Assembly: GCA_015056795.1 (NCBI GenBank)
Contig: SVFO01000022.1
Coordinates: 1 to 64,000 of the forward strand
Length of the DNA: 64,000 nt
Source of the DNA: Lachnospiraceae bacterium
GTDB lineage: Bacteria > Bacillota > Clostridia > Lachnospirales > Lachnospiraceae
Reading direction: 5' to 3'
The notes under the pieces were generated by a model. That model saw nothing but the letters and a program-made list of their open reading frames with translations. It made no database searches and was not told the DNA's origin. Each line of letters opens with the position of its first letter. The first letter of the stretch is position 1. The position numbers and the translations under genes were made by a program. Positions 51,912 to 61,156 of this stretch are shown here, piece after piece.

Positions 51912-52682
51912 GTGGCTAAGGTATTGGAAGTATCAAATGTACAAAAGTATTATGGCTCGAAAGGAAATTTGACGAAGGCTCTGGATGACGTCTCTTTTTC
52001 CGTGGAGGGAGGAGAATTTGTTGGCATCATGGGCGCCAGTGGAAGCGGCAAGACGACACTGCTGAACTGTGTATCCACCATCGACGTGGTCAGCACCGGA
52101 AAGATTCTGGTGGACGGCAGGGACGTAACCTTGCTTCGTGGGGAGGCGCTGAATGCCTTCCGGCGGGATGAACTGGGATTTGTATTTCAGGATTTTAATC
52201 TGCTGGATACCATGACGGCCTTTGAAAACATTGCGCTGGCGCTGTCGATTCAGAAGGTCCCGGCAAAAGAGATTAAGGAGAAGGTGGAGAAGATCGCGGC
52301 GAAGCTTGGAATTACGGAGGTGCTGGAAAAGTATCCCTATCAAATGTCAGGTGGACAAAAGCAGCGCGTGGCCTGCGCCAGAGCCGTTGTGACGGATCCG
52401 AAGCTGATTTTGGCAGATGAGCCCACGGGCGCGCTGGATTCGAAGTCGTCCCGCATGCTGCTTGAAAGCCTCCTGACCTTAAATCATGAGCTGGGCTCCA
52501 CCATTATGATGGTTACGCACGATGCCCTCAGCGCCAGCTACTCCTCCCGTATCCTTTTCATCAAGGACGGTAAGCTGTTTACGGAGCTTCGGCGAGAAGA
52601 GAAGGAGGATCGTAAGGACTTCTTTAATCGCATTATTCAGGTTCAATCTCTTCTTGGCGGAGATGCAGATGAGATGGCATAA
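51912..52682 (+). CDS. BceA-type ABC transporter ATPase
   Basis: This 256-residue ATPase has Walker A GASGSGKTT, signature MSGGQKQRVACARA and Walker B LILADEPTGALD, in the MacB/LolD/BceA branch. It starts with GTG behind GGAAGG. With the permease gene that follows it forms the resistance module controlled by the upstream two-component genes. Confidence 0.93.
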   Translation: MAKVLEVSNVQKYYGSKGNLTKALDDVSFSVEGGEFVGIMGASGSGKTTLLNCVSTIDVVSTGKILVDGRDVTLLRGEALNAFRRDELGFVFQDFNLLDTMTAFENIALALSIQKVPAKEIKEKVEKIAAKLGITEVLEKYPYQMSGGQKQRVACARAVVTDPKLILADEPTGALDSKSSRMLLESLLTLNHELGSTIMMVTHDALSASYSSRILFIKDGKLFTELRREEKEDRKDFFNRIIQVQSLLGGDADEMA

Positions 52683-52719
52683 TGACAGGGGATTCAGCTA
52701 TTCGAGAAGGTGGTGCGGG

Positions 52720-54762
52720 ATGAATACGTGGAAATTAGCTTTTACAAACATGAAAAAGAGCGTCAGCGATTACGTGGTGTATTTTATTACCTTGATCCTT
52801 GGTGTTGCGATTTTTTATATTTTTAATGCCATCGGTGACCAGGCATTGGTAAACGACCTGACGGATTCCGGTTATGAGGTGATCAAGATGATGACCTCGC
52901 TGCTTACGGGAGCGTCCATTGGCGTGGCGTTTGTCTTGGGATTTTTAATCATCTATGCAAATAATTTTCTGATCCGCAGAAGGAAAAAGGAATTTGGCAT
53001 CTATCTCCTCCTTGGCATGGGTAAGAGGCAGGTGTCGAAAATCTTATTCTGCGAAACGGTGATCGCGGGCCTGATCTCTTTGGGCATCGGACTATGTGTT
53101 GGCATTCTGGGTTCCCAGTTCCTGTCATTTCTTGTGGGTAATTTCTTTGATGCAGACCTGAGCAATTATCAGTTTCGTTTTTCCCTCGCGGCAACGGGTA
53201 AGACCATGATTTCCTTTATCGTCATGAATCTGGTGGTTCTTATTTTTCACGCCGGGGCGATTACAAAGTACCGCCTGGTGGATCTTCTTTCCGCCGGGAA
53301 GAAGCCGGAGACCAACATTGTCAGTGGCTCCGTAGTCAATTTGGTATTATTTATTCTCTCCGCGGTAGCTCTTGGATATGCATATTACCGCGTGGGCTTT
53401 TGTTCAGACCAGATCGTATTCAAGGAAATGATCAGGCTGATTTTGATTGGCATTGTGGCAAACATGGTGCTGTTCCGGTCGCTGGCCGGGTTCCTCATGG
53501 AAGTGGTAAGGCGCTTTAAGGGATTTTATTTCCGGAAATTGAATGCCTTTGTGCTGCGGCAGTTTTGCAGCGGTCTTCGCAGTTCCTCCATCACGATGGG
53601 GATCATTTGTCTGATGCTTTTTGCAACCATTCTTTCCTTTGTCATCGGATTTTCCATGGCAAATCAGTTCCAGGGGAGCGCAAGGGAAAAGACGCCGGTG
53701 GATTTCAGCATTCAAAGAGATGACGGCGTGAAGGTGTCGCAGTATTTGGAACAGGTGGGGCATCCCATGGCTGATTGGGCAAAACCAGGTTACGTGGAGG
53801 TTCCCGTCTATGCGCATCAGGGGCTTGCTTTTGAGGAGACTATGGGAGGCTTTATCAAGGAGCTGAAGGAGCAATTCCCGTTGGCCATCTTTTGGGGTTA
53901 TCCTGCACAGTTCATTTCCGTCTCTGATTATAATCAGCTGATGCGGATGTACGGCCAGGAGGAGGCTGAGCTTTCCGGGGATGAGTACCTTGCCGTATGC
54001 TCTTATGATATGTTTGCCTCTGCCCGCGATAAAGCCATGCAGGATGGCCTTGAGATTCCCGTTGGCAGTCATGTGTTAAAGCCTGCTTCCACGCAGTGTC
54101 TGAATCATTTCCTGATGATGTCGGGAATCAGCATGGATACGGGAACCCTTATTGTATCGGATGAGGTTGCTTCGAGGGCCGTGGAGGAAGGAATTTTCGT
54201 TCCCGCCAATTATATTGCGGCTGGTGACTATCAGGCGAAGGGAAAACAGGAACGAAGGGAACTGGATAACATGCTAAACAAGCTGGTTTACGGAGGAGAT
54301 TTGACGGAATATGCCATGAATATTGCGGATCACCACATGATGGTGGGAACGAAAATCGGCATCCGTGAATCCAATAATGGCTTGGCAATGATGGTTACGT
54401 TCCTGGTGACTTATGTGGGCGTGGTGTTCCTTCTTTCGAGCGCGGCAATTTTGTCCCTGAAGGCTTTATCGGAGTCCGTCGATTCTCAGGGAAGGTATGA
54501 CGTCTTAAAGAAGCTTGGATGTGGCAAGGCGACATTGCATCATGCACTCTTTGCTCAGATTGGAATCTTTTTCCTGCTTCCCATGTGCATTGCGGCGGTG
54601 CATTCCATCTTTGGCGTGCGCTTTGCAAAGTCCTCCCTGCAGGCACTCCTTTCCATTGACGCAGGCTATGGCATTCTGGTAACAAGCATTGTAATGGTGT
54701 TACTATACGGTGGATACATGCTGGCGGCTATCAAGAGCAGTCAGAGGATTGTAAAAATTTGA
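52720..54762 (+). CDS. BceB-type ABC permease (FtsX superfamily)
   Basis: This 680-residue permease has the ten-helix pattern of BceB: FtsX-type helix groups at the N- and C-terminal ends and a large extracellular domain of about 200 residues near the middle (from about 320). This domain binds the peptide or its lipid II complex in known systems. The start at 52720 follows GGTGGTGCGGG; the frame is open upstream inside the ATPase gene. A strong terminator follows. Confidence 0.9.
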   Translation: MNTWKLAFTNMKKSVSDYVVYFITLILGVAIFYIFNAIGDQALVNDLTDSGYEVIKMMTSLLTGASIGVAFVLGFLIIYANNFLIRRRKKEFGIYLLLGMGKRQVSKILFCETVIAGLISLGIGLCVGILGSQFLSFLVGNFFDADLSNYQFRFSLAATGKTMISFIVMNLVVLIFHAGAITKYRLVDLLSAGKKPETNIVSGSVVNLVLFILSAVALGYAYYRVGFCSDQIVFKEMIRLILIGIVANMVLFRSLAGFLMEVVRRFKGFYFRKLNAFVLRQFCSGLRSSSITMGIICLMLFATILSFVIGFSMANQFQGSAREKTPVDFSIQRDDGVKVSQYLEQVGHPMADWAKPGYVEVPVYAHQGLAFEETMGGFIKELKEQFPLAIFWGYPAQFISVSDYNQLMRMYGQEEAELSGDEYLAVCSYDMFASARDKAMQDGLEIPVGSHVLKPASTQCLNHFLMMSGISMDTGTLIVSDEVASRAVEEGIFVPANYIAAGDYQAKGKQERRELDNMLNKLVYGGDLTEYAMNIADHHMMVGTKIGIRESNNGLAMMVTFLVTYVGVVFLLSSAAILSLKALSESVDSQGRYDVLKKLGCGKATLHHALFAQIGIFFLLPMCIAAVHSIFGVRFAKSSLQALLSIDAGYGILVTSIVMVLLYGGYMLAAIKSSQRIVKI

Positions 54763-54775
54763 AGATGTTGGACGT

Positions 54776-54810
54776 AAGCCCGGCCCTTTTGGACCGGGCT
54801 TTTATTTTTT
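54776..54810 (+). terminator. Terminator of the Bce-type module
   Basis: AAGCCCGG (54776-54783) pairs with CCGGGCTT (54794-54801), followed by TTTATTTTTT. Confidence 0.92.
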
Positions 54811-54904
54811 CCTTGCATATCCAAGGGGAATCCTTTATAATCAAAAATTGGATTAGTGGACGGTGGGATTCCGTTATTTTGAATGAACAACTAGGAGGAA
54901 AATC

Positions 54905-57202
54905 ATGATCGAATTACTGCAGGGCGGTGCGTATTTGATTAACGGCACCGAGATCATTGCTGAAACGCCTGAGGCTTCCGCGGCCATCATGGCAAAGACC
55001 GGAAAGGAAATCTCTAAGGCAGAGGCAGCGAAGAATACCATCGCTTATGGCATTTTGGAGAGTCATAACACCTCTGGCAACATGGAGAAGTTAAAGATTC
55101 GTTTTGACAAGCTGACCAGCCATGACATTACGTTCGTTGGCATTATTCAGACGGCAAGAGCTTCAGGACTGCAGAAGTTCCCGATGCCCTATGTTCTGAC
55201 CAACTGCCATAACTCTCTTTGTGCAGTAGGTGGTACGATCAATGAGGATGACCACATGTTTGGTCTTTCCTGCGCTAAGAAGTACGGTGGTGTGTATGTT
55301 CCCCCTCATCAGGCAGTCATCCATCAGTTTGCAAGAGAGATGCTTGCAGGCGGTGGAAGAATGATTCTGGGCAGTGATTCTCATACACGTTATGGCGCAC
55401 TGGGAACCATGGCAATGGGCGAGGGTGGTCCTGAGCTGGTAAAGCAGCTCCTGAATCAGACCTACGACATTAACATGCCTGGCGTTGTTGGCGTATACAT
55501 GACTGGCGCACCCGTGAAGGGCGTTGGTCCTCAGGACGTGGCACTTGCAATCATTGGTGCCGTGTTCAAGAATGGTTATGTTAAGAATAAGGTGATGGAG
55601 TTTGTGGGACCTGGCGTATCCAGCCTGTCCGCTGACTTCCGTATTGGCATCGACGTTATGACGACGGAGACGACCTGTCTGTCCTCTATCTGGAAGACGG
55701 ATGATCAGATCAAGGAGTTTTATGACATTCACGGCCGCAGCGAGGATTATAAGGAATTAAATCCTGGCGAGGTGGCATACTATGACGGCATGATCATGCT
55801 TGATCTTTCCAAGATCCGTCCCATGATCGCAATGCCCTTCCATCCCAGCAACACCTATACCATTGAAGAGCTGAACGCAAACCTTCTCGACATCCTTGAT
55901 GAGACCGAGAAGAGAGCATTGGTAAGCTTGGATGGTGCCGTTGATTACCATCTGAAGGATAAGGTAAAGAACGGTAAGTTCATCGTTGATCAGGGTATTA
56001 TCGCAGGCTGTGCCGGCGGCGGATTTGAGAATATCTGTGCGGCAGCTGACATCTTAAAGGGTCAGTACATTGGCGCAGATGAGTTTACCTTAAGCGTATA
56101 TCCTGCATCCATGCCCGTATACATGGAGCTGATTAGAAATGGCTGCGCGGCAACGATCTTAGAGACAGGTGCCATCATGAAGACGGCATTTTGCGGACCT
56201 TGCTTTGGCGCAGGAGATACGCCTGCTAACAATGCATTTAGTATTCGTCATTCCACCAGAAACTTCCCGAACAGAGAGGGAAGCAAGCTCCAGAACGGTC
56301 AGATTTCTTCCGTAGCCTTGATGGATGCAAGATCCATCGCTGCAACGGCTGCAAACAAGGGCGTGCTGACGCCTGCAACCGACTTCGACGGCGAGTTTGG
56401 CAAGTACAAGTATCACTTTGATTCCAAGATTTACGCAAACCGCGTATTTGATTCCAAGGGCGTGGCAGATTCCAATGCTGAGATCCATTTCGGTCCCAAC
56501 ATTAAGGACTGGCCTGCAATGGGCGCGCTGCCTGAGAACCTCGTGCTTCGCGTTGTCAGCGAGATCCATGATCCCGTTACGACGACCGATGAGCTGATCC
56601 CTTCGGGTGAGACCTCTTCCTATCGTTCCAATCCTTTGGGACTGGCTGAGTTTACCTTGAGCCGTAAGGATCCCGCATACGTGGGCCTTGCAAAGGACAT
56701 CCAGAAGGCTGAGAAGGCAAGAATGGCTGGCGAGCATCCCTGCCAGGCACATCCCGACGTAAAGCCTGTGATGAATGCCGTAAAGACGCAGTTTGCTGAT
56801 GCAAACCATGAGAACACTGGTTTTGGTTCCACGATCTTTGCCGTGAAGCCTGGTGATGGCTCCGCAAGAGAGCAGGCGGCTTCCTGCCAGAAGGTGCTTG
56901 GCGGATGGGCAAATATCGCGAATGAATATGCTACAAAGCGTTATCGCTCCAACCTGATCAACTGGGGTATGCTTCCTTTCCTGATTCAGGAGGGCGAGCT
57001 TCCCTTCAAGAACCTTGATTATCTCTTCATTCCTGGCATCAAGAAGGCCGTGGAGGAGAAGACGGAAGTGATCAAGGCATATAAGGTAGATGTGGCATCT
57101 GGAAAGCTGGGAGAGGCATTTGACCTTCGTCTTGGTGAGCTGACCGATGAGGAGCGTCAGATCATTCTGAAGGGTTGTCTCATCAACTACAATCGCGTAT
57201 AG
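54905..57202 (+). CDS. Aconitate hydratase
   Basis: This 765-residue iron-sulfur enzyme interconverts citrate and isocitrate. The cluster ligands are Cys369 (AGCAGG) and Cys430 and Cys433 (FCGPC), spaced as in other aconitases. SHTRYGALG and the C-terminal swivel domain are present. GAGGAAAATC precedes the ATG. It stands between two terminators with a small gene downstream; no other citric-acid-cycle gene is adjacent. Confidence 0.93.
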   Translation: MIELLQGGAYLINGTEIIAETPEASAAIMAKTGKEISKAEAAKNTIAYGILESHNTSGNMEKLKIRFDKLTSHDITFVGIIQTARASGLQKFPMPYVLTNCHNSLCAVGGTINEDDHMFGLSCAKKYGGVYVPPHQAVIHQFAREMLAGGGRMILGSDSHTRYGALGTMAMGEGGPELVKQLLNQTYDINMPGVVGVYMTGAPVKGVGPQDVALAIIGAVFKNGYVKNKVMEFVGPGVSSLSADFRIGIDVMTTETTCLSSIWKTDDQIKEFYDIHGRSEDYKELNPGEVAYYDGMIMLDLSKIRPMIAMPFHPSNTYTIEELNANLLDILDETEKRALVSLDGAVDYHLKDKVKNGKFIVDQGIIAGCAGGGFENICAAADILKGQYIGADEFTLSVYPASMPVYMELIRNGCAATILETGAIMKTAFCGPCFGAGDTPANNAFSIRHSTRNFPNREGSKLQNGQISSVALMDARSIAATAANKGVLTPATDFDGEFGKYKYHFDSKIYANRVFDSKGVADSNAEIHFGPNIKDWPAMGALPENLVLRVVSEIHDPVTTTDELIPSGETSSYRSNPLGLAEFTLSRKDPAYVGLAKDIQKAEKARMAGEHPCQAHPDVKPVMNAVKTQFADANHENTGFGSTIFAVKPGDGSAREQAASCQKVLGGWANIANEYATKRYRSNLINWGMLPFLIQEGELPFKNLDYLFIPGIKKAVEEKTEVIKAYKVDVASGKLGEAFDLRLGELTDEERQIILKGCLINYNRV

Positions 57203-57250
57203 AACGATTGGGCGTTGCAAATTGTATGGCATACGCAGAAAGGATAAAAG

Positions 57251-57733
57251 ATGCTTTTTAATGCAAAGATAGAAAATCCCATGTTAATTGGTGCCATCGA
57301 GATCATGAAACAGGATCAGAGGCAGGATCCCAAGAAGCGGGAGACCGTTTTGGAGGAGATTCTAAAGGCATCCTTCCTTTGTCCAGCGACTGTTTCCGTT
57401 CCGCCGCTGCAGGGAGAGGACGGACAGCCCTATCTCCCGGATGACTGTGAGGTTCAGCAGAAGATGGTTCGTGATAAAGAGGGTCGCCCGCTGCTCTTGG
57501 CATTTACCAGTCAGGAGGAGATGGACAAGTGGCTTGGGCAAAGAGCCATTCGTGATTTCGTTTACGGCTTTGGCATGAGCTTTCTCGAATATGCAGACCT
57601 GATGCTGCAAAAGCTCCCAGATGGTTCGAGAGGACCTGCACAGGGATTTGTCATTGATCCCTATGGCTGTAATCTCGTAGTGGATCGCGACATGGTTGCA
57701 AACATCATGCTGCGCCTGTTAAAACGAGGATAA
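57251..57733 (+). CDS. SseB-like protein
   Basis: This 160-residue protein matches the SseB N-terminal domain: TFS-type LLAFTSQEEMDKW in the middle and a late segment GFVIDPYGCNLVVDRDMV. The family has no firm enzymatic role; some members are linked to protein or enzyme regulation. It lies 48 bases after the aconitase gene and probably shares its transcript. Confidence 0.75.
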   Translation: MLFNAKIENPMLIGAIEIMKQDQRQDPKKRETVLEEILKASFLCPATVSVPPLQGEDGQPYLPDDCEVQQKMVRDKEGRPLLLAFTSQEEMDKWLGQRAIRDFVYGFGMSFLEYADLMLQKLPDGSRGPAQGFVIDPYGCNLVVDRDMVANIMLRLLKRG

Positions 57734-57753
57734 TCCTTATAATGTAAAAAACG

Positions 57754-57923
57754 AAAACCTGAGGCGTTTGTTTTAATGTCCATAAGTTAAGTGTTACAAT
57801 ACCTCGAGGGGAAGGTTTGGATCATCTTTCTGGGTTTCAAGACTACCAGAAAGATGATCCAAACCTAGCCCCGAGTCATTTGAAAAATCTTAACGCAAGG
57901 ACATTGGGAAACGCCTCGGTTTT
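57754..57923. repeat. 170-base imperfect palindrome with perfect 21-base core
   Basis: The two halves are imperfect reverse complements along their whole length. Matching blocks are GAGGCGTTT (57761) with AAACGCCTC (57909), AATGTCC (57775) with GGACATT (57899), GTTAAG (57786) with CTTAAC (57889), CTCGAGGGG (57803) with CCCCGAG (57869), and 57813-57833 with 57846-57866, exact over 21 bases across a 12-base loop. The right end runs into seven T. It may be a MITE-type element or a long structured RNA ending in a terminator. Confidence 0.75.
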
Positions 57924-58003
57924 TTTGTATAAAATCCTTTTTTGCGGCAATACTAGATGGCAAAGACAAAAACCACAGCATGCCGAAAGAAAGGAAGATG
58001 GAG

Positions 58004-59056
58004 ATGAAAAAGGATAATCGAAATAACAATGCAAGAAGAGAGAGATTTATTATGATCTCAACTTCAGCCTTGGTATTGACGGCGCTCACCGTAACGGGAG
58101 CGTATGTCAGAACGCATAACCGAAATGCATTGGATAATGGCTATACGATTGATTTTGCAGCGCTGGAGGATCGGGCGGACGAGAAGCTCAAGGAGATCGC
58201 ATTGAACTCTGGAAAGGGGCGTACGAACCTTCAGGGAGACGCGAAGGAAGAGATGGAATTGCCCTTGGAGGCGGGATCAGATGAAATCAAGATCCCGGGA
58301 TTAACCGAAAAGAATAATGGGATTTCCAGCGCAGATCAAAGCAGCAGCAAGGGAATGAGTGACGGTGCAGGAACGCAGGGGAGCAGTAAGGCGAGCGCGG
58401 GAAAGCAGACGAGTGAAAAGACAGGTATTGGATCCCAGGGGAGCGGCAAAACGACTGCAGGGGTAACAGATACAAGTAAGCAAGGAAATTCAAAGACTGT
58501 CGTAAGCAAGACGGAGACGGGAAGCATAAGCATTGACGTGGCAGAGAATAGTCCTTCGGGCATAGAACAGACGGCAAGTAGTAATGGCACCCTAAATCAG
58601 GTGGAGGATATTCCTGTCACGGCAACGGTTTCTGAGGAGCTTCATTTCGCGCCTGAGACGATGATAAAGCCAGTCAGCGGCGAGACGGTGATTCCCTATA
58701 GCATGGAGCATGGCGTTTATTTTGCAACCTTGGATCAGTATAAATGTAGTCCTGCCGTGGTCTATGGTGCGAGTCTGGGAGAAGCAGTTAGTGCCTGCGC
58801 GGCGGGCAGGGTCATCAACGTACACAACGATGCCGAGCTGGGACATGTCGTGGTACTGGATTTAGGCGATGGCTATCAGGCGATTTATGGACAGGTGGAT
58901 AATATTACGGTTCCCATTGGAGCAAAGATTGATGCAGGCGCGCAGCTGGCGACTATTGCGGAGCCTACAAAGTATTATAGTGTTGAGGGAAGCAATCTTT
59001 ATTTTCAGTTGAAGAAGGATGGAGAAAGCATCGATCCCAGCCAGTTTTTTGAATAA
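58004..59056 (+). CDS. Degenerate M23 (LytM/SpoIIQ-like) membrane protein
   Basis: This 350-residue protein has one N-terminal membrane helix (about 18-36), a long Ser/Gly/Thr/Lys-rich linker with repeated SKxxxG units (about 100-200), and a C-terminal M23-type domain. The domain keeps the fold signature (GRVINVHNDAELGHVVVLDLGDG) but the HxxxD zinc motif is not found, so it probably binds rather than cuts peptidoglycan, like SpoIIQ of Bacillus. AAAGGAAG supports the start at 58004; the frame opens at 57980. Confidence 0.7.
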   Translation: MKKDNRNNNARRERFIMISTSALVLTALTVTGAYVRTHNRNALDNGYTIDFAALEDRADEKLKEIALNSGKGRTNLQGDAKEEMELPLEAGSDEIKIPGLTEKNNGISSADQSSSKGMSDGAGTQGSSKASAGKQTSEKTGIGSQGSGKTTAGVTDTSKQGNSKTVVSKTETGSISIDVAENSPSGIEQTASSNGTLNQVEDIPVTATVSEELHFAPETMIKPVSGETVIPYSMEHGVYFATLDQYKCSPAVVYGASLGEAVSACAAGRVINVHNDAELGHVVVLDLGDGYQAIYGQVDNITVPIGAKIDAGAQLATIAEPTKYYSVEGSNLYFQLKKDGESIDPSQFFE

Positions 59057-59068
59057 GGGCTTCTTTTC

Positions 59069-59539
59069 TTGCATAAGATGAACAAACTGAAAAACAGGCT
59101 GGAAAATATGAGAGAACAGAAAAAGCACAAAAGGAGTATAAGGGCATGGATCGGATGCTTTGTCATGCTATTTGCGGTGTTTGCATTGGCGGGCTGCCTG
59201 AAGGAGGATGCCCAAAAGGTAAGAGATTTGGAGTCCGTGATTGTGTCGGAGGAAGCGCTGCCGACGGAGCTTAAGACAATTATTGACGGAAAGAAGGAGA
59301 AGCCCTTTCAGCTGACCTATTCTGACAAGGAATACCTCTATATCTGTATTGGCTATGGGAAGCAGGAGACGGGAGGCTACAGCATTGTGCTGAATGACCT
59401 TTACCTCACGGAGACGGAGGTGCGCGTGGATACGACGCTGCTAGGACCAGAGCTTTCGGATCAGGCAAAGAAAACGGCTACTTACCCGTATCTCGTCATT
59501 CGGACGGAACTGGTAGAGCAGCCGGTGGTCTTTCGATAA
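59069..59539 (+). CDS. PrcB-like lipoprotein
   Basis: This secreted lipoprotein has the lipobox LAGC and a small C-terminal domain with GYGKQETGGYSI and TYPYLVI, the pattern of PrcB-type protease-complex proteins. The start is unclear: TTG at 59069 has AAGGG upstream, while ATG at 59078 and 59108 lack a good site but give a more normal signal peptide. It follows the degenerate M23 gene closely, so the two may act together at the cell surface. Confidence 0.7.
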   Translation: MHKMNKLKNRLENMREQKKHKRSIRAWIGCFVMLFAVFALAGCLKEDAQKVRDLESVIVSEEALPTELKTIIDGKKEKPFQLTYSDKEYLYICIGYGKQETGGYSIVLNDLYLTETEVRVDTTLLGPELSDQAKKTATYPYLVIRTELVEQPVVFR

Positions 59540-59560
59540 GCATTTAGGAACGCAGAACCA

Positions 59561-60322
59561 TTACTTCTTAGAGGGGTGGATGCGATCCGCATATTTTTCC
59601 TTGAGCTCAAAATAGTTTTCGGAAATGATGTTTTGGAAGTAGGAGCCGATGTTCTTTTTGGTCTCCTTGTCCAAATCCTTTAGGTAGATCGGTTTGCCAT
59701 AGCGGATAATGACGGTGGCAGGCTTGATCTTGGGAAGATGATCTTCAAACAGGGCGGCGGTGTTTACGAGGGTAATGGGTACCACGGGAACGCCGCTTTT
59801 TTCTGCAATCTTAAAGCTGCCGTCATGGAAGGGCAGGAAGGTATCTGGCTCGTGATTTCTGGTTCCCTCAGGGAAGATGCAGATGGAGATGCCGTGCTTT
59901 GCCTTGTCGATGGCCGTCAGGATCGTCTTGATGCCTTCCTTGACATTTTCGCGGTCCAGGAAAAGACAGTGCAGGTTCTGCATCCAGCGGCGAAGCAATA
60001 TCCATTTCCACATTTCCTTTTTAGCAATGTAACCTGTGGGGCGAGGCACGCGAACATAGGTTAAAAGAATGTCGAAATAGCTTCTATGGTTTGCAATGTA
60101 AACAACGGCGGTATCCTTGGGGACATTTTCTTCGCCCTCCACGATGACCTTTGCACCTGCATAAAAGAGGCAAGCATTGAAGCCACATTTTACCAAAAAC
60201 AGACTGGAGCGATCCTTCCACTCAGGCTTGAATTTTCCGATAATCCATTCCACGAGGAGCATGGGGATGTTGATAATACAAAATAGGATAACGCAGAGCG
60301 CAACTAAAATAAAACGAATCAT
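59561..60322 (-). CDS. plsC: 1-acyl-sn-glycerol-3-phosphate acyltransferase
   Basis: This 253-residue membrane enzyme makes phosphatidic acid by acylating lysophosphatidic acid. The catalytic NHRSYFD (His79, Asp84) and the glycerol-phosphate motif FPEGTR are present, with an N-terminal membrane helix. GGAGG lies 11 bases before the ATG on the minus strand. It is convergent with the PrcB-like gene. Confidence 0.92.
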   Translation of the reverse strand: MIRFILVALCVILFCIINIPMLLVEWIIGKFKPEWKDRSSLFLVKCGFNACLFYAGAKVIVEGEENVPKDTAVVYIANHRSYFDILLTYVRVPRPTGYIAKKEMWKWILLRRWMQNLHCLFLDRENVKEGIKTILTAIDKAKHGISICIFPEGTRNHEPDTFLPFHDGSFKIAEKSGVPVVPITLVNTAALFEDHLPKIKPATVIIRYGKPIYLKDLDKETKKNIGSYFQNIISENYFELKEKYADRIHPSKK

Positions 60323-60555
60323 GAACCTTAAAACCTCCAGAATTCTTTCCTAGCAAGTATAACACGTGGACTTTAAAAAGTATAGTAAAAGAAATTGTTT
60401 CGGGCTATGCCATTTTTGATAATTATTCATGCCTTGGCATCTGTTGCGACATGATAATAAATGTGGTAGAATTGTCTGAGAAACATGACCTAAGGGCACA
60501 TTTTGAGAATCAGCCTGTGCGCAGGCTGAAAACGACTGTGATAAGGGGGAGAAAA

Positions 60556-61053
60556 ATGGAGGCTGTTAGGGTGGTACACCCAATCGCTCCTGTATTCGAT
60601 CGGGATTCCAAGGTTTTGATTTTGGGAAGCTTCCCATCCGTGAAATCCAGGGAGGCGGGATTCTTTTACGGGCATCCGCAAAATCGTTACTGGAAGGTGC
60701 TGGCGGCGGTTTTTGGCGAGAAGGTACCCTCGTCGATAGAGGAAAAGAAAGCATTTTTATTGCGAAATCATATAGCGGCATGGGACGTCATCCAGTCTTG
60801 TGACATTGTGGGTTCGTCAGATTCCAGTATCAAGAATGTCGTGGCAAATGATCTGGAGGAGATCTTGAAAAAGAGTCAGGTGATGCAGATTTTTGTCAAT
60901 GGAAAGACGGCGGAAAAGATGTATTTGAAATACACAAAGCCAAAGCTTGGAAGGGATTGCATTTGCCTTCCGTCGACGAGTCCCGCGAACGCCGCATGGA
61001 GCGTAGAAAAGCTAGTGGAGGCATGGAAAGTTGTGAAGGATGCCATGACATAA
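60556..61053 (+). CDS. Uracil-DNA-glycosylase superfamily protein
   Basis: This 165-residue protein resembles the DNA-deoxyinosine glycosylase group of the uracil-DNA-glycosylase fold: ILGSFPSVKSREAGFFYGHP near the start, AAWDVIQSCD in the middle and LPSTSPANAAW near the end. It should remove damaged bases from DNA. AAGGGGGAG precedes ATG at 60556; the frame is open upstream to 60451. Confidence 0.82.
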   Translation: MEAVRVVHPIAPVFDRDSKVLILGSFPSVKSREAGFFYGHPQNRYWKVLAAVFGEKVPSSIEEKKAFLLRNHIAAWDVIQSCDIVGSSDSSIKNVVANDLEEILKKSQVMQIFVNGKTAEKMYLKYTKPKLGRDCICLPSTSPANAAWSVEKLVEAWKVVKDAMT

Positions 61054-61060
61054 GAAGGGG

Positions 61061-61132
61061 AGTAAATATACGCGAGGATAACAGAAAGAAAGTAAATATA
61101 GACAAGAGAGTAAATACAGAAAGAGAGTAAAA
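61061..61132 (+). repeat. Four AGTAAATA-type repeats before pyrC
   Basis: AGTAAATA occurs at 61061, 61091 and 61109, with AGTAAAAA at 61125, each in purine-rich AGAGAG/AGAAAG surroundings. It is an imperfect tandem repeat in the 103-base leader of the dihydroorotase gene. Confidence 0.5.
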
Positions 61133-61156
61133 ACGGAAAGAGAGAAGGATACAAAT

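Noticed and set aside
56159..57232. 357-codon open frame on the minus strand in the aconitase gene
   Set aside because: It mirrors the codon bias of a highly expressed gene on the plus strand and has no motif.
61061..61132. CRISPR-like repeats before pyrC
   Set aside because: Repeats are only eight bases with irregular purine-rich spacing, and no cas gene is present.
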